From the NCBI GenBank assembly GCA_030550715.1, contig JAUQOU010000008.1:1-58856 (forward strand): a stretch of 58,856 nucleotides of DNA. Direction: 5' to 3'. The DNA comes from a bacterium. GTDB lineage: Bacteria > Calescibacteriota > Calescibacteriia > Calescibacteriales > Calescibacteriaceae. Below are positions 8,909-19,200 of the stretch, one piece after another. The position numbers and the translations under genes were made by a program. The notes under the pieces were generated by a model. The model was given only the letters and a program-made list of their open reading frames with translations, was not told where the DNA came from and searched no databases. The number at the start of each line of letters is the position of its first letter. Position 1 is the stretch's first letter.

Positions 8909-9694
8909 ATGCAATTTGAAGACATAATCTACCAGAAAGATAAAGGGATTGCAACACTGATTATAAACAGACCAGAAGTTCTCAATGCGTTCAGGACAAA
9001 AACAATTGAAGAACTCTCCTCGGCCCTTGAAGACGCAGGGAAAGATAAAAAAATAGGAGTAATAGTGATAAAAGGAGCAGGTGAAAAAGCGTTCTGCGTA
9101 GGAGGAGATATTCAAGAGATGAAAAATTTTGACTACTGGTCTGGAAGAAATTTTCTTTTAAAGTTCCTGAATTTCCTCTTGCTAATAAGAAGAACCCCCA
9201 AGCCAGTAATATGCGCAGTAAAAGGATACTGCCTTGGAGGAGGAAACGAAATAAACATATCTTGCGACCTCACAATAGCAACAGAGGACTCAATCTTCGG
9301 ACAAGTTGGACCAAAGGTTGGCTCAGTACCAGTAATAGGAGGAACCCAATTCCTTCCGAGAATAGTCGGAGAGAAAAAAGCAAGAGAAATGGTTTTCTTA
9401 TGCAATCAGTATTCAGCTTATGAGGCATTAGAGATGGGATTGATAAATAAAGTTGTTCCAAGAGAAAAATTTGATGAGGAAGTAAATTTGTGGTGTCAGA
9501 GGATTTTAGAATTAAGCCCGCAAGCTTTGAGGATAGCCAAACTCTCTTTTAATTTTGAAAGCGACCTACTTTACCCTTCGTTCCTCCATGCGGTTGAAAT
9601 CCTCTCACAAATATATGATACAGAAGAATTCAAAGAAGGTATGAACAGCTTCTTGCAAAAAAGGAAGCCGGACTTCTCAAAATTCAGAAAGTAA
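8909..9694 (+). CDS. Crotonase-family enzyme, MenB/BadI-like ring hydrolase or synthase
   Basis: This is an enoyl-CoA hydratase superfamily protein of 261 aa. The oxyanion-hole segments are AFCVGGD (61-67) and GYCLGGGNE (106-114). The stretch FGQVGPKVGS (130-139), RIVGEKKARE and the C-terminal QKRKPDF place it in the MenB/BadI branch, not among ordinary crotonases. The start MQFEDIIY and NAFR also fit BadI (2-ketocyclohexanecarboxyl-CoA hydrolase). After GPKVGS the sequence reads VPVIGG, where BadI and MenB carry an acidic residue (SVDPGYG or SFDGGYG). The loss of that Asp means the exact reaction is uncertain. The SDR gene follows after 2 bases. No other men genes are nearby, which argues against plain MenB. 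Confidence 0.8.
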   Translation: MQFEDIIYQKDKGIATLIINRPEVLNAFRTKTIEELSSALEDAGKDKKIGVIVIKGAGEKAFCVGGDIQEMKNFDYWSGRNFLLKFLNFLLLIRRTPKPVICAVKGYCLGGGNEINISCDLTIATEDSIFGQVGPKVGSVPVIGGTQFLPRIVGEKKAREMVFLCNQYSAYEALEMGLINKVVPREKFDEEVNLWCQRILELSPQALRIAKLSFNFESDLLYPSFLHAVEILSQIYDTEEFKEGMNSFLQKRKPDFSKFRK

Positions 9695-9696
9695 TC

Positions 9697-10446
9697 ATGA
9701 TAAGCTTAAAGAACAAAGTAGCAATAGTAACCGGTGGAGCATCAGGAATAGGAAGAGCTATATCAACATTATTTGTCCAACTTTCCGCAAAAGTCGTGAT
9801 AGCAGACATAAATGCAAGAGAGGGAGAAAAATTGTCAAAGGAGATAAACGCTCTATTTGAACATACAGATATAACCCAACTTGAAAGCGTAAGAGAAACT
9901 GCAAAAAAAGTGAAAGAAAAATTAGGGAAAATAGATGTTCTTGTAAACAGCGCTGGATGGGATGAGATAAAACCCTTTTTAGAAACTACGCCAGAATTTT
10001 GGGAAAAAGTAATATCTATAAACTTCAAGGGAGTGATAAATACTACGTATTGTGTTCTGCCCTATATGATAGAAGCGAAAAATGGTGTGATAATTAATAT
10101 ATCATCAGATGCAGGAAGAGTTGGAAGTAGCGGAGAAGCAGTGTATTCAGGTTGCAAAGCCGGAATAATAGGGTTCAGCAAAGCAATAGCAAGAGAGTAT
10201 GCAAAAGATGGGATAAGAGTAAATGTCATCTGTCCTGGACCAACCCGAACACCACTCCTTGAAAGCATTACGAAAGATAAATTGGGAGCAAAAATAATTT
10301 CAGCTATGGAAAAATATATACCTCTGGGGAGATTGGGAAGCCCAGAAGATATAGCGCCAGCAGTAGCATTTCTCGCATCAGATTATGCTTGTTATATAAC
10401 AGGTCAGGTTATAAGCATAAGCGGTGGGCTCACTATGGTCGGGTGA
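9697..10446 (+). CDS. Short-chain dehydrogenase, BadH-like
   Basis: This is a classical SDR of 249 aa. It has the nucleotide motif TGGASGIGRA (12-21), an acidic residue after beta-2 (IADINAR) that favours NAD+, NSAG (84-87), catalytic Ser137, and Tyr150-x3-Lys154. The stretches AGWDEIKPF, SSDAGRVGSSGEAVY and the C-terminal ITGQVISISGGLTM resemble BadH (2-hydroxycyclohexanecarboxyl-CoA dehydrogenase) as I remember it. They look less like FabG. Only 2 bases separate it from the upstream BadI-like gene, so the pair is translationally coupled. The inferred step is oxidation of a beta-hydroxyacyl-CoA to the beta-ketoacyl-CoA that the crotonase partner would cleave. A different 3-hydroxyacyl-CoA substrate is possible. 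Confidence 0.85.
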   Translation: MISLKNKVAIVTGGASGIGRAISTLFVQLSAKVVIADINAREGEKLSKEINALFEHTDITQLESVRETAKKVKEKLGKIDVLVNSAGWDEIKPFLETTPEFWEKVISINFKGVINTTYCVLPYMIEAKNGVIINISSDAGRVGSSGEAVYSGCKAGIIGFSKAIAREYAKDGIRVNVICPGPTRTPLLESITKDKLGAKIISAMEKYIPLGRLGSPEDIAPAVAFLASDYACYITGQVISISGGLTMVG

Positions 10447-10609
10447 TTTACTCACTCCTTTGAAAATGAAAAGGGAAGGAGAAGATGCAGATTTTTCCCC
10501 AAAATTCATCTCAAATCATTAAAATTATATATATCTAATTTATTAAGGTATCTATTTTTATTGACATAATATCTTATGATATAAAGCATTATAAAAGGAG
10601 GAAGAAAAA

Positions 10610-12679
10610 ATGGGAGAAAAGACAAAAGTAAAAGAAATAGAAAAAGAAAGAGAAGATTACTCAGCAGAAAAAATAAAAATCCTCAAAGACCTTGAAGCTG
10701 TCAGAAAAAGACCCGCAATGTACATCGGCTCAACGGGAATTCAAGGCCTACACCACCTTGTCTGGGAAATAGTAGATAACTCGGTTGATGAAGCTCTTGC
10801 CGGCTACTGCAACAAAATTATCGTCAGAATACTTGAAGATGGATCTTGTGAGGTGGAAGATAACGGCAGAGGTATCCCAATAGATATACACCCTGAAACA
10901 GGAACACCAGCACTTGAGGTTGTCTTCACAAAACTTCACGCAGGAGGTAAATTTGAAAAAGGAGTTTATAAGGTATCGGGAGGACTACACGGAGTCGGAG
11001 CGTCTGTTGTAAATGCACTATCAGAAGAGCTTGAAGTTTGGGTTAAAAGAGATGGAAAGCTTGCCTATCAAAAATTTAAAAGAGGAAAACCTGTCACACC
11101 GATGAAAATAAAACAGGAAAGCGGAGTTGAAGAAACAGGAACAAGGGTCAGATTCAAACCCGACCCGGAAATATTTGAAACAACAGAATTTTCATATGAC
11201 ATAATAAGAGAAAGAATGAAAGAAATATCTCACATAATCCCTGGGTTAAAAATAATACTTCACGACAAAAGACAAGATAAAAAAGAAACTTTCTTTTCAG
11301 AGTCCGGAATTTCTGAACTTGTCAGAGATTTATCTGAAAACTCAAATGTCCTTTTCAAAAACCCAATATACATAGAGGGGGAAAAAGAAAACATAAAACT
11401 TTCAGCAGCTCTTCTTTACAGGGAAGAAAGAGAAGAAATTCTTCTCTCTTTCGCAAACACAATAAGGACCGTAGATGGTGGGACACATGTGACGGGCTTT
11501 AAAACAGCTCTATCAAAAGCAATAAACCAGTTCGCATCAAAAATCCTCAAAAAAGATGTTCTTTTCTCAGGAGAAGATATAAGGGAGGGGTTGGTATGTG
11601 TTATTTCTGTTTTCCTGCCAGACCCACAGTTTGAGGGGCAAACAAAATCAAAGTTGGGGAATACGAAGGTAAAAAGCATCGTTGAATCGCTCGCCTATGA
11701 AAAACTTGTCAAGCACTTTGAAGAAAATCCAAAGATAATAGAAGGAATTGTAAAGAGAGTATGGGAAACGCATCTTGAAAAGGAAGCAGAGAAAAAAGCA
11801 AGAGACCTTATCAGAAAAAGAGCAAGGGAAGAGGTGATTTTACCCGGAAAGCTTGCAGATTGCCAGCTGAAAGACCCTGAAAAAACAGAAATATTCATCG
11901 TAGAGGGAGAGAGCGCAGGAGGAAGCGCAAAACAAGCAAGAGATAGAAGATTCCAAGCTATCTTACCACTCAGAGGAAAAATCCTCAATGTTGAAAAAGC
12001 TTCCCTGATAAAGATGCTAAATCACGAAGAAATACAGGCGATCGTCTCTGCTCTCGGTTGTGGAATAGGCAAAGAATGCTCACCAGAAAAACTCAGATAC
12101 CACAAAATAATCCTCCTTTCAGACGCAGATATTGATGGCTCACACATAAAAACACTCATTCTCACATTCTTCTGGCGCTATATGCGACCTATTATAGAAA
12201 ACGGGCACGTCTTTATAGCTCAACCACCACTTTACAGAGTGAGAGAAAAAACTCAAGATATATACCTCAAAGACGATAGAGAACTCAAAGAGTTTATAAT
12301 AAAAAGAGGTCTCAAAAAAATCCTGAAAGATGATAGCAAAAATCAAAATGAAATAGATAGCATAGTAAAAGCCATACTGAAAGATAAAAAAGAAGAACTC
12401 AAAAAATTTTTCAAGGACCCCGAAGAAATTATAAAATCAGCAGAGGAGAAAGGTAAAGAAAACCTCATAATCCAGAGGTTCAAAGGGTTGGGAGAGATGA
12501 ACCCATCTCAGCTCTGGGAGACGACGATGAACCCTGCAACAAGAGTTCTCAAAAAAATCACTGTAAAAGATGCCGAGGAAGCAGATGAGCTTTTTTCAAT
12601 TCTTATGGGAGAAAAAGTTGAACCGAGAAGAGAATTTATAATCAAGCACGCTCTTGAAACAGAAACACTTGATATATAA
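10610..12679 (+). CDS. gyrB: DNA gyrase subunit B
   Basis: This is the ATPase and TOPRIM subunit of the type II topoisomerase that introduces negative supercoils. The GHKL ATPase domain shows EIVDNSVDEALAGY, VEDNGRGIPIDIHPETG and YKVSGGLHGVGASVVNALS. The transducer has the QTKSKLGN motif. The TOPRIM domain has EGESAGGSAKQARDR and LLSDADIDGSHI, and the tail has QRFKGLGEMNPSQLWETTMNP. EGES and SDADIDGSH vary slightly from the more common EGDS and TDADVDGAH. About 50 charged residues (LKKILKDDSKNQNEID...) are inserted before the tail, giving 689 aa. The gene has a good Shine-Dalgarno (AAAAGGAGG) and stands alone, away from gyrA, dnaA and recF. ParE is the alternative; the tail favours GyrB. Confidence 0.93.
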   Translation: MGEKTKVKEIEKEREDYSAEKIKILKDLEAVRKRPAMYIGSTGIQGLHHLVWEIVDNSVDEALAGYCNKIIVRILEDGSCEVEDNGRGIPIDIHPETGTPALEVVFTKLHAGGKFEKGVYKVSGGLHGVGASVVNALSEELEVWVKRDGKLAYQKFKRGKPVTPMKIKQESGVEETGTRVRFKPDPEIFETTEFSYDIIRERMKEISHIIPGLKIILHDKRQDKKETFFSESGISELVRDLSENSNVLFKNPIYIEGEKENIKLSAALLYREEREEILLSFANTIRTVDGGTHVTGFKTALSKAINQFASKILKKDVLFSGEDIREGLVCVISVFLPDPQFEGQTKSKLGNTKVKSIVESLAYEKLVKHFEENPKIIEGIVKRVWETHLEKEAEKKARDLIRKRAREEVILPGKLADCQLKDPEKTEIFIVEGESAGGSAKQARDRRFQAILPLRGKILNVEKASLIKMLNHEEIQAIVSALGCGIGKECSPEKLRYHKIILLSDADIDGSHIKTLILTFFWRYMRPIIENGHVFIAQPPLYRVREKTQDIYLKDDRELKEFIIKRGLKKILKDDSKNQNEIDSIVKAILKDKKEELKKFFKDPEEIIKSAEEKGKENLIIQRFKGLGEMNPSQLWETTMNPATRVLKKITVKDAEEADELFSILMGEKVEPRREFIIKHALETETLDI

Positions 12680-12691
12680 AACTTTTTCTTC

Positions 12692-13939
12692 TCACTCCCT
12701 TATATGCCCGTCTCCGAATAGTATCCATTTTAGAGTAGTTAGACCTTCAAGTCCCATAGGTCCGTATGCGTGAATTTTCGTTGTTGAAATTCCGACTTCT
12801 GCTCCGAGCCCGTACTCATATCCATCTGCAAGACGAGTTGAGGCATTAACCATAACAGAAGACGAGTCAACCTCCTTTATGAACTTCATAGCGTTGCTGT
12901 AATTTTCTGTTATGATTGACTCTGTATGTGAGGAGCCGTATTTCCTTATGTGTTCTATCGCTTCATCAATAGAATTAACAACTCTGACTGCAAGAATGAG
13001 ATCAAGGTATTCAGCGTACCAGTCATCTTCAGTAGCCGGTTTAGCGTATGGGAGAATCTTTCTTGTTATTTCGCATCCCCTGATCTCAACCCCGTTTTCT
13101 CTGAAAATCTCTCCCATTTTCGGCAGGAATTTTTCAGCTATGTTCTTGTGGACAAGAAGCGTTTCCATAGCGTTGCATACAGAAGGTCTTTGAACCTTTG
13201 CGTTCAGACAAATCTTATATGCTTTCTCTAAATCAGCGTATTCATCAACAAAAATATGGCAGACGCCCTTGTAATGTTTGAGAACTGGCACACGAGAGTT
13301 TTCAGAAACAGCTCTTATAAGCTTTTCTCCCCCACGCGGGATCACAAGGTCTATCATTTCTTCTAGTTTTATAAGCTCAAGAACAAATTCATACGATGGG
13401 TTATCTACAAAGACCACAACATCTGGATTTATACCTTCGCTTGCTATTGCCTCTCTGATGATTTTTGCGAGAGCTGAATTTGTTCTTATGGCTTCTGATC
13501 CACCTCTTAAAATCACTGCATTTCCGGATTTTATGCAAAGCCCTGCTATATCAACTGTTACATTTGGTCTTGCCTCATAGATAGCGAAAACGACGCCGAG
13601 CGGTATTCTCATGCGTCCAACGAGCATTCCGTTAGGTCTCCTTCTCATCTCAACTATTTCACCAACAGGGTCGGGTAATTTGATTATCTCCTCCACTGAG
13701 TTTATGAGCCCCTTTATTCTTTTTTCGTCAAGCTTGAGTCTATCTAACAGAGCTTTTGATATACCGTTTTTTTCCGCATTTTCAAGATCTTGCTTATTTG
13801 CATAAATTATCTCATCTTTTTTGCTTTCAAGAAGTTGAGAAATTTTTGAGAGTATCTTGTTTTTAGTAATTGTGTCTGCTCTTGCAATTTCAGATTTTGC
13901 TTTCCTCGCTCTTCCTGCTATCTCTAATGCCAAACTCAT
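12692..13939 (-). CDS. proA: Glutamate-5-semialdehyde dehydrogenase (gamma-glutamyl phosphate reductase)
   Basis: This is the NADPH-dependent second step of proline synthesis. The sequence shows the ProA features PLGVVFAIYEARPNVTVDIAGLCIKSGNAVILRGG, VDLVIPRGG-type (IDLVIPRGGEKLI), KHYKGVCHIFVD, the catalytic-Cys segment AKVQRPSVCNAMETLLVH, and GLGAEVGISTTKIHAYGPMGLEGLT at the end. I prefer the ATG at 13939 (MSLALEIAG) over the ORF-track start at 13984. It matches the family N-terminus and has an AAAAGG Shine-Dalgarno at proper spacing, whereas the extra 15 residues are an unusual Phe/Lys stretch. proB is not nearby. Its end converges on gyrB 12 bases away. Confidence 0.95.
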   Translation of the reverse strand: MSLALEIAGRARKAKSEIARADTITKNKILSKISQLLESKKDEIIYANKQDLENAEKNGISKALLDRLKLDEKRIKGLINSVEEIIKLPDPVGEIVEMRRRPNGMLVGRMRIPLGVVFAIYEARPNVTVDIAGLCIKSGNAVILRGGSEAIRTNSALAKIIREAIASEGINPDVVVFVDNPSYEFVLELIKLEEMIDLVIPRGGEKLIRAVSENSRVPVLKHYKGVCHIFVDEYADLEKAYKICLNAKVQRPSVCNAMETLLVHKNIAEKFLPKMGEIFRENGVEIRGCEITRKILPYAKPATEDDWYAEYLDLILAVRVVNSIDEAIEHIRKYGSSHTESIITENYSNAMKFIKEVDSSSVMVNASTRLADGYEYGLGAEVGISTTKIHAYGPMGLEGLTTLKWILFGDGHIRE

Positions 13940-13994
13940 AAAGAACCTTTTAAAGATTTTTACTGCTCTGAAAAAAATTTGCAAGAATAATTAT

Positions 13995-15293
13995 CTATGT
14001 GATTGAAAAAGCTTTATCGCGAGTTTTTGAATCAAGAGAAAACAAAAGCAAAACAGAAGAAATGAAGAAAAGAAAAGCAAGAGAAAATCCCAAAATATAA
14101 TTGAGCTTCAATCCAGCTAAAATGAACGCAAGAAAAGATAAAAAAACAGAGGAAAGATATATGAACAAAACTGCGCCACGATGACTTTTCAGAAGAAACA
14201 TCAACCTGTGATGGATATGGTCTTTCCCTGTAAAAGCAATCCAATCAGAGAAAGATTTTACAAAGCCGTACTTTATTCTGAAAATCGTTATCTGAATCAT
14301 ATCAAAAAGCAGGAACCACATAATCATCGCGGGGAGTAAGAAAGCTTTCCAGTATTCTCCACGAGAAGCCCAAGCGACATCTGCGGTAAGTGAAGCGAGA
14401 ACGAAACCGCAAAACTGTGCACCTATATCTCCGAGAAAAATCCAAGCGGGAAAAAAGTTGAAAAACAAAAATCCCAAAAGAGCTCCGCAAAGCGGTAAAG
14501 ATAGCAGAAAAACCTCCGGAGAGCCATTGAGGAGTGATATAATTGAAGAAGAGAGGGCTATTATTATTCCGAGACCGCTTGCAAGTCCGTCAAGTCCATC
14601 TATAAAGTTATATGCGTTTGTAAAACCTATAATCCATATCAGTGTCAAAACCTCGTTCAAACCTTTACCCCACTCTTCGCCGACCGGGAAAAGACGAAGA
14701 GATATTCCATTATCTATGACCCATATTGCAAGGAAAAACTGAGCAAGTAATCTGAGTTTTGCTGGAATACCGAAAATATCGTCAAGAAGTCCAACAAAAG
14801 CAATTATAGCACCTGATACCATGACTATCTTATATTTGTATGGGAAGGAGTTTTCGGAGAGAATTATCGCTCCCGCAAAAGCCAGAGCCACCGCTAAACC
14901 CCCTAACTTACCTACTTCTCCGAAGTGAATTTTTCTCGGGGAATCTGACCTATCTACTATGCCCAAAATGCGCGAAAGCTCAAGCATTGAAGGAGTAAAA
15001 ACCAAAGAGAGAATGAACGAAGATATAAGCAAAAATACGGTTTGTGGAACTCCGAATTTTTCCCAGAAAGAGTTCATAAAAAAAAGCAAGAAAAAGAGTA
15101 AGATAAAGCCCAGGGGGTTTTTCAGAAATAACCTGATTTTGTTCAGAAGCGGTGAAATTTTGAGATGGTTAATAAACTCTTCGTTTTCTGAACCTTCTTT
15201 TTTCAGAGAATCTTTTTTTTCTTTTTCTTCGCTAACGCTATCTTTTTTCTCTTCCGGTTCTTTATCTTTCTCTTGAAAAACAGCTATATTCAT
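13995..15293 (-). CDS. WecA/TagO-type undecaprenyl-phosphate N-acetylaminosugar-1-phosphate transferase
   Basis: This inner-membrane enzyme starts lipid-linked glycan synthesis by moving a HexNAc-1-phosphate from UDP-sugar to undecaprenyl phosphate. It has about ten hydrophobic segments and the family motifs VGLLDDIFG, NAYNFIDGLDGLASG, FLGDIGAQF and DHIHHRL in order. The last is the His-rich cytoplasmic motif of WecA/TagO and is not found in MraY. The protein has an unusual 45-residue charged N-terminal extension (EKDKEPEEKKDSVSEEKEKKDS) before the first membrane segment. A GGAGG element lies 9 bases before the chosen ATG. The PIG-L deacetylase is immediately upstream, so the two may act on the same N-acetyl sugar. 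Confidence 0.9.
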   Translation of the reverse strand: MNIAVFQEKDKEPEEKKDSVSEEKEKKDSLKKEGSENEEFINHLKISPLLNKIRLFLKNPLGFILLFFLLFFMNSFWEKFGVPQTVFLLISSFILSLVFTPSMLELSRILGIVDRSDSPRKIHFGEVGKLGGLAVALAFAGAIILSENSFPYKYKIVMVSGAIIAFVGLLDDIFGIPAKLRLLAQFFLAIWVIDNGISLRLFPVGEEWGKGLNEVLTLIWIIGFTNAYNFIDGLDGLASGLGIIIALSSSIISLLNGSPEVFLLSLPLCGALLGFLFFNFFPAWIFLGDIGAQFCGFVLASLTADVAWASRGEYWKAFLLPAMIMWFLLFDMIQITIFRIKYGFVKSFSDWIAFTGKDHIHHRLMFLLKSHRGAVLFIYLSSVFLSFLAFILAGLKLNYILGFSLAFLFFISSVLLLFSLDSKTRDKAFSIT

Positions 15294-15315
15294 TCCATAT
15301 TTCCTCCGATTTTTT

Positions 15316-16005
15316 TCACTTTTCAGTAGGGTTATTCATTTTTTTATTTTTAAGCTTATCATTTGTTCCGTTGAGTATTTGGAGTATTTCAAGGAATTGG
15401 AATCTATACGGTTGGAATCCTTCCGCGTATCCGCATCTTGCTTGAATTCCTCTGAAAGTAGCTGTACTTTTTGCAACCCGAATTATATCAAGGTCAGATA
15501 TATTGACTTTATCTACCTGCGAAGCGTGGGCTAAAAGAAGTTTCATTTTTTCTTCAAGCACATCTGTTATATCTGTGAAGACATCTGGCTTGAAGCTCGC
15601 AGATGTACTTGGCACCTCATAAAAAAGAACATTTCTTGAATACCTTGTTGCAGTTATAGTAGATTTTGAAAGAGCGTAGTGATCTTGATGGGTATCTTCA
15701 TAAAAATTCACAAATATTATAGATGGCTGGACTTTATTTATGACTTCTTCTATTTTGATTATAAGTTCTCGGGAGTAAGATAGGAATGTATCTTTGAACC
15801 TTCCGAAGATGATTTCTGCTTTTAAAATCTCTGCTGATTTTGTAGCTTCTTTCATTCTGACTTCGGGGTCTCCGCCGTACTCACCCGAAGTAGCGACGAA
15901 CAAAAATATTTTTGCTCCAAGGTCTCTCAATTTCAAGAGAGTGCCACCGCATCCGAACTCTATGTCATCTGGATGAGCTCCTATCGCAAGGACACTCAGC
16001 GACAT
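15316..16005 (-). CDS. PIG-L/LmbE family zinc deacetylase
   Basis: This is a metal-dependent N-deacetylase of the GlcNAc-PI de-N-acetylase fold (relatives: BshB, MshB, LmbE). It has the zinc site AHPDDIEFGCGG (9-20) and the second metal motif HQDH, plus FYEVPSTS and RGIQARCGYAEGF typical of the bacterial sugar-deacetylase branch. The length of 229 aa is normal. A GGGGAAAG sequence lies just before the ATG. It is followed 22 bases later by the WecA/TagO-like transferase, consistent with deacetylation of a GlcNAc-containing glycan. Bacillithiol synthesis (BshB) is possible, but no bshA or bshC is present here. Confidence 0.88.
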   Translation of the reverse strand: MSLSVLAIGAHPDDIEFGCGGTLLKLRDLGAKIFLFVATSGEYGGDPEVRMKEATKSAEILKAEIIFGRFKDTFLSYSRELIIKIEEVINKVQPSIIFVNFYEDTHQDHYALSKSTITATRYSRNVLFYEVPSTSASFKPDVFTDITDVLEEKMKLLLAHASQVDKVNISDLDIIRVAKSTATFRGIQARCGYAEGFQPYRFQFLEILQILNGTNDKLKNKKMNNPTEK

Positions 16006-16233
16006 CTTTCCCCTACCCCTTTAACCAATCCAGATTAAAATTTTATTTTAAAAATCCTTCTTAAAATAAACCTTAACAATATTAAACTTTAAATTAAAAG
16101 CTGAAAATAATAGAAAAGCTAAAAATTTTTTGCTTTTTCCTTGAAAATTTTAGCAATAATTTATGAAAATAGAAAAATCTGAAAATCAACTAAATAGCAA
16201 AACTTATTTATTTGATACTCCAAAACCGGTGCA
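16006..16233. other. A+T-rich intergenic gap
   Basis: This 228-base gap, one of the longest in the window, lies between the PIG-L gene and the 3' end of the RND pump gene, both on the minus strand. It should contain the promoter for the PIG-L/WecA pair and a terminator for the efflux operon. It is very A+T-rich, and I see no convincing promoter hexamer pair, hairpin or small gene. The 61-aa plus-strand ORF in the track overlaps the pump gene and looks spurious. Confidence 0.5.
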
Positions 16234-19200
16234 TTATCGGTCCTCAACATATATGTACTTCAAAAGTGGGGGAATTACAAGAAGTATGAGCAATCCCGAT
16301 ATGAACATACCACCCACGACCACCACCGCCAGAGGTTTTTGTATCTGACTTCCAACACCTTTTGATAGAGTTGTAGGTAAAAGACCCAAAGAAGCGGTAA
16401 AACTGCTCAAAAGAACCGCTCTGAATTTTTCTGATGCAGACCTCTTTGCAGATTCCTCGGGAGAAAGCCCATTCAATATATGTTCTTTATATGCTGACAT
16501 CATAAAAGATATGTTCAGAATAGATACACCAATTATAGAAACGAAACCAACCATTGCTGATAAACTCAAAGGGAAGCCGGCAACGAATAAACTTATAGCA
16601 CCACCGAAAAGAGAAAAAAGAATTCCACTCATAGCAATCAGTGTGTTCTTAACAGAGCGGTTAAGTATATATAAAAATGTGAAGAGAGCGACAATTGATA
16701 AACTTCCGGAAAAGGAAAGGCGTCTTAGGGCTTCAACAAGGCTTTTGAACTGCCCACTCCACTCCATAAAATATCCTTCGGGAAGTTCTATATCTTTTAC
16801 TTCTTCTTGCGCCTTCTTGACTGTACCTGCAAGGTCCTTTGAAACTACCGAGAACTTTATAGGTATATACCTCTTGTAGTTTTCTCTATATATAAATGAA
16901 GCTCCGGTGCTAAAATATATTTTTGCCAGAGAAGAAAGATTTACATAAGAACCATTAGAAAGAACGACAGGAATCTCCCCTATCTTTGAAGGGTTTTGCC
17001 TTAAATCTTCTGGAAGGATAACCAAAAGAGAAAATCTTTTATCACCTTCTATCACTTGCGTTGCCTCCTTTCCTCCAAGCGCAGCAGAAACAGTATCCAT
17101 AAGCTGTTCCACACTAAGTCCGTAGGCAGAAAGCGCATCTCTATCTGCCTCTATTACTAGGTTCGGCTGTCCTATCTCTCTGAAAACCCCAACATCTTCA
17201 ATTCCCTTTACTTTCTTTATTCTTTCTTCTACCTGATTAGCTAATTTATCTAAATTGAAAAGGTCATCTCCAAAGATTTTGACAGCGTTCTCTCCTTTAA
17301 CTCCTGTTATAACTTCCTCAAGATTATCTTGAATATATTGAGATATGTTTATATCAACGTGAGGAAAAATCTCTCTTATCTTTTGTCTTATAGCTTTTTC
17401 CAATTCTTTTTTATCTTTAAATCTTTTCCACTGTGAGTATGGTTTTAGGTCAACAAAGTATTCTGTGTTAAAAGGTCCTGTCGGGTCTGTTCCATCTTCC
17501 GGTCTTCCCACTTTGAAATTAACAGTTTTTACTTCTGGGAAAGTCAAAAGAATATCTCTAACTTTCTTTGCATTTTCATATGCAGAGGATAGAGAAATAG
17601 AGTATGGGAATATGATACGCATATATATGTTGCCTTCATCCATTTTTGGTATGAACTCAAGACCGAGATTTTTAAGTATAAGCAAACTCAAAACCGCTAA
17701 TGCAGAAAGTTGTAAAACCACCCACCTACCCTTTACTTTGACGAGTTTATTCAAAAATCTGTTGTATAGTTTTTCTGAAATTTTCACAAGAAGTGTTTCT
17801 TCTTTTTTTGGCTTTACAAAAAGCATAAGAGCAGAGACCAGAAATGTAAAAGTTAAAGCTATGCAGGCGCCTATGGCGTAAAGATATGTCTTAACCATAG
17901 GAGCAAATATTCTTTTTTCTGCTCCCTCCATAAGGAACACGGGAATAAAGCTTATACCTAAAAGAATTATAGACAGAACAAGAAGTCCCCCTACCTCCTG
18001 AGTAGATTGAACAAGAGCTCGCTTACCTGGACCGTATGACCTTGTGTTTCTGAAATAATTTTCTACAAAGAGAAGGGAAATATCAGCAATTATTCCAAAG
18101 TCTATGGCAGCTATGGAAAGGAAGTTGACAGATTCACCTCGCACAGCCATAATCCCCAACGCTATAATCAACGACATAGGAACAATAAGTCCCACAAAAA
18201 AAGCTGTTTTTATATCCCCGAGAAACAAAAAGATAGAGAAAAGAACCAGGGTTATACCTAAAAGTGCTATTTCAGATACTTTGTGAATAACTGTATCTAC
18301 AAGCTTTCCTCTTTCGTAAAAAGGAACTATTTTTACATCTTTTGGAAGTATATGAGAGTTTAGCTCTTTTACTTTTTCTTTTATAGACCTTATAGAAGGT
18401 ATGCTTTTTGCATCTCTGCGCAGAACTACGACTCCCATTACTATATCGTCATCTCTGTTCAAACCCACTATTCCAGTTCTCGGCACATTATCAATGCGGA
18501 CTTCTCCTATATCTCTTATGAGAACAGGAGTTCCGTTCTTATAAGCTACAACAACGTTTTCTATATCTTTGAGATTTCTTATAAGCCCGAGCCCTCTTAT
18601 GAGGAAGTATTGAGAACCGAAATCTATGGCTCTTCCTCCGGCATTCACATTAGAGTTTGAAAGCGCATCTATTATGTTTGAAAGAGATATCCTGTACTTT
18701 ATGAGATTTTCCGGCTTCACCTCAACCACGTATGCCTTTATAAATCCTCCGTAGCTTGGGACATCCTCAACACCTTCGGCAGTCCTGAGGTACCTTGCAA
18801 TCACCCAATCCTGAATTGTTCTGAGTTCCATAAGGTCTCTGTTACCCACCACGGCATACCGCATCACCTCTCCAATAGGATTAGGTATTATTCTGGGGGA
18901 CGCGTTATCTGGCAAGCTCACAATAGATATCCTGTTTATCACCTCCTGTCTTGCTTGCATGTAAGAGACATCATAAGAGAAAGTGCATTTTATGTCAGAA
19001 AGTCCGTAGAGCGATATAGAGTTTATTCTGCGGAGACCTCTCATACCTGCAAGTGCTATCTCCAACGGAATTGTTATCTGCCTTTCCACCTCTTCTGCTG
19101 ACCTACCGGGATATAAAGTCACTATCTCTATCACCGGGGGTGAAGGGTCCGGAAAAGCTTCAACATTTAGATTTCTTAAAAAAAGTGCACAGGAGACAGA

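Noticed and set aside
8909-9694. Straight annotation as MenB (naphthoyl-CoA synthase)
   Set aside because: No other menaquinone gene is near, the MenB SFDGG segment is altered, and the adjacent BadH-like SDR fits a different pathway better.
10455-10481. CTCCTT...AAGGAG inverted repeat after the SDR gene as a terminator
   Set aside because: The stem is short with a long loop and is not followed by a T tract.
10561-10586. TTGACA with TATGAT or TATAAA upstream of gyrB as a sigma-70 promoter
   Set aside because: The hexamers are spaced 8 or 13 bases apart, far from 16-18, and no better -10 sits at the right distance.
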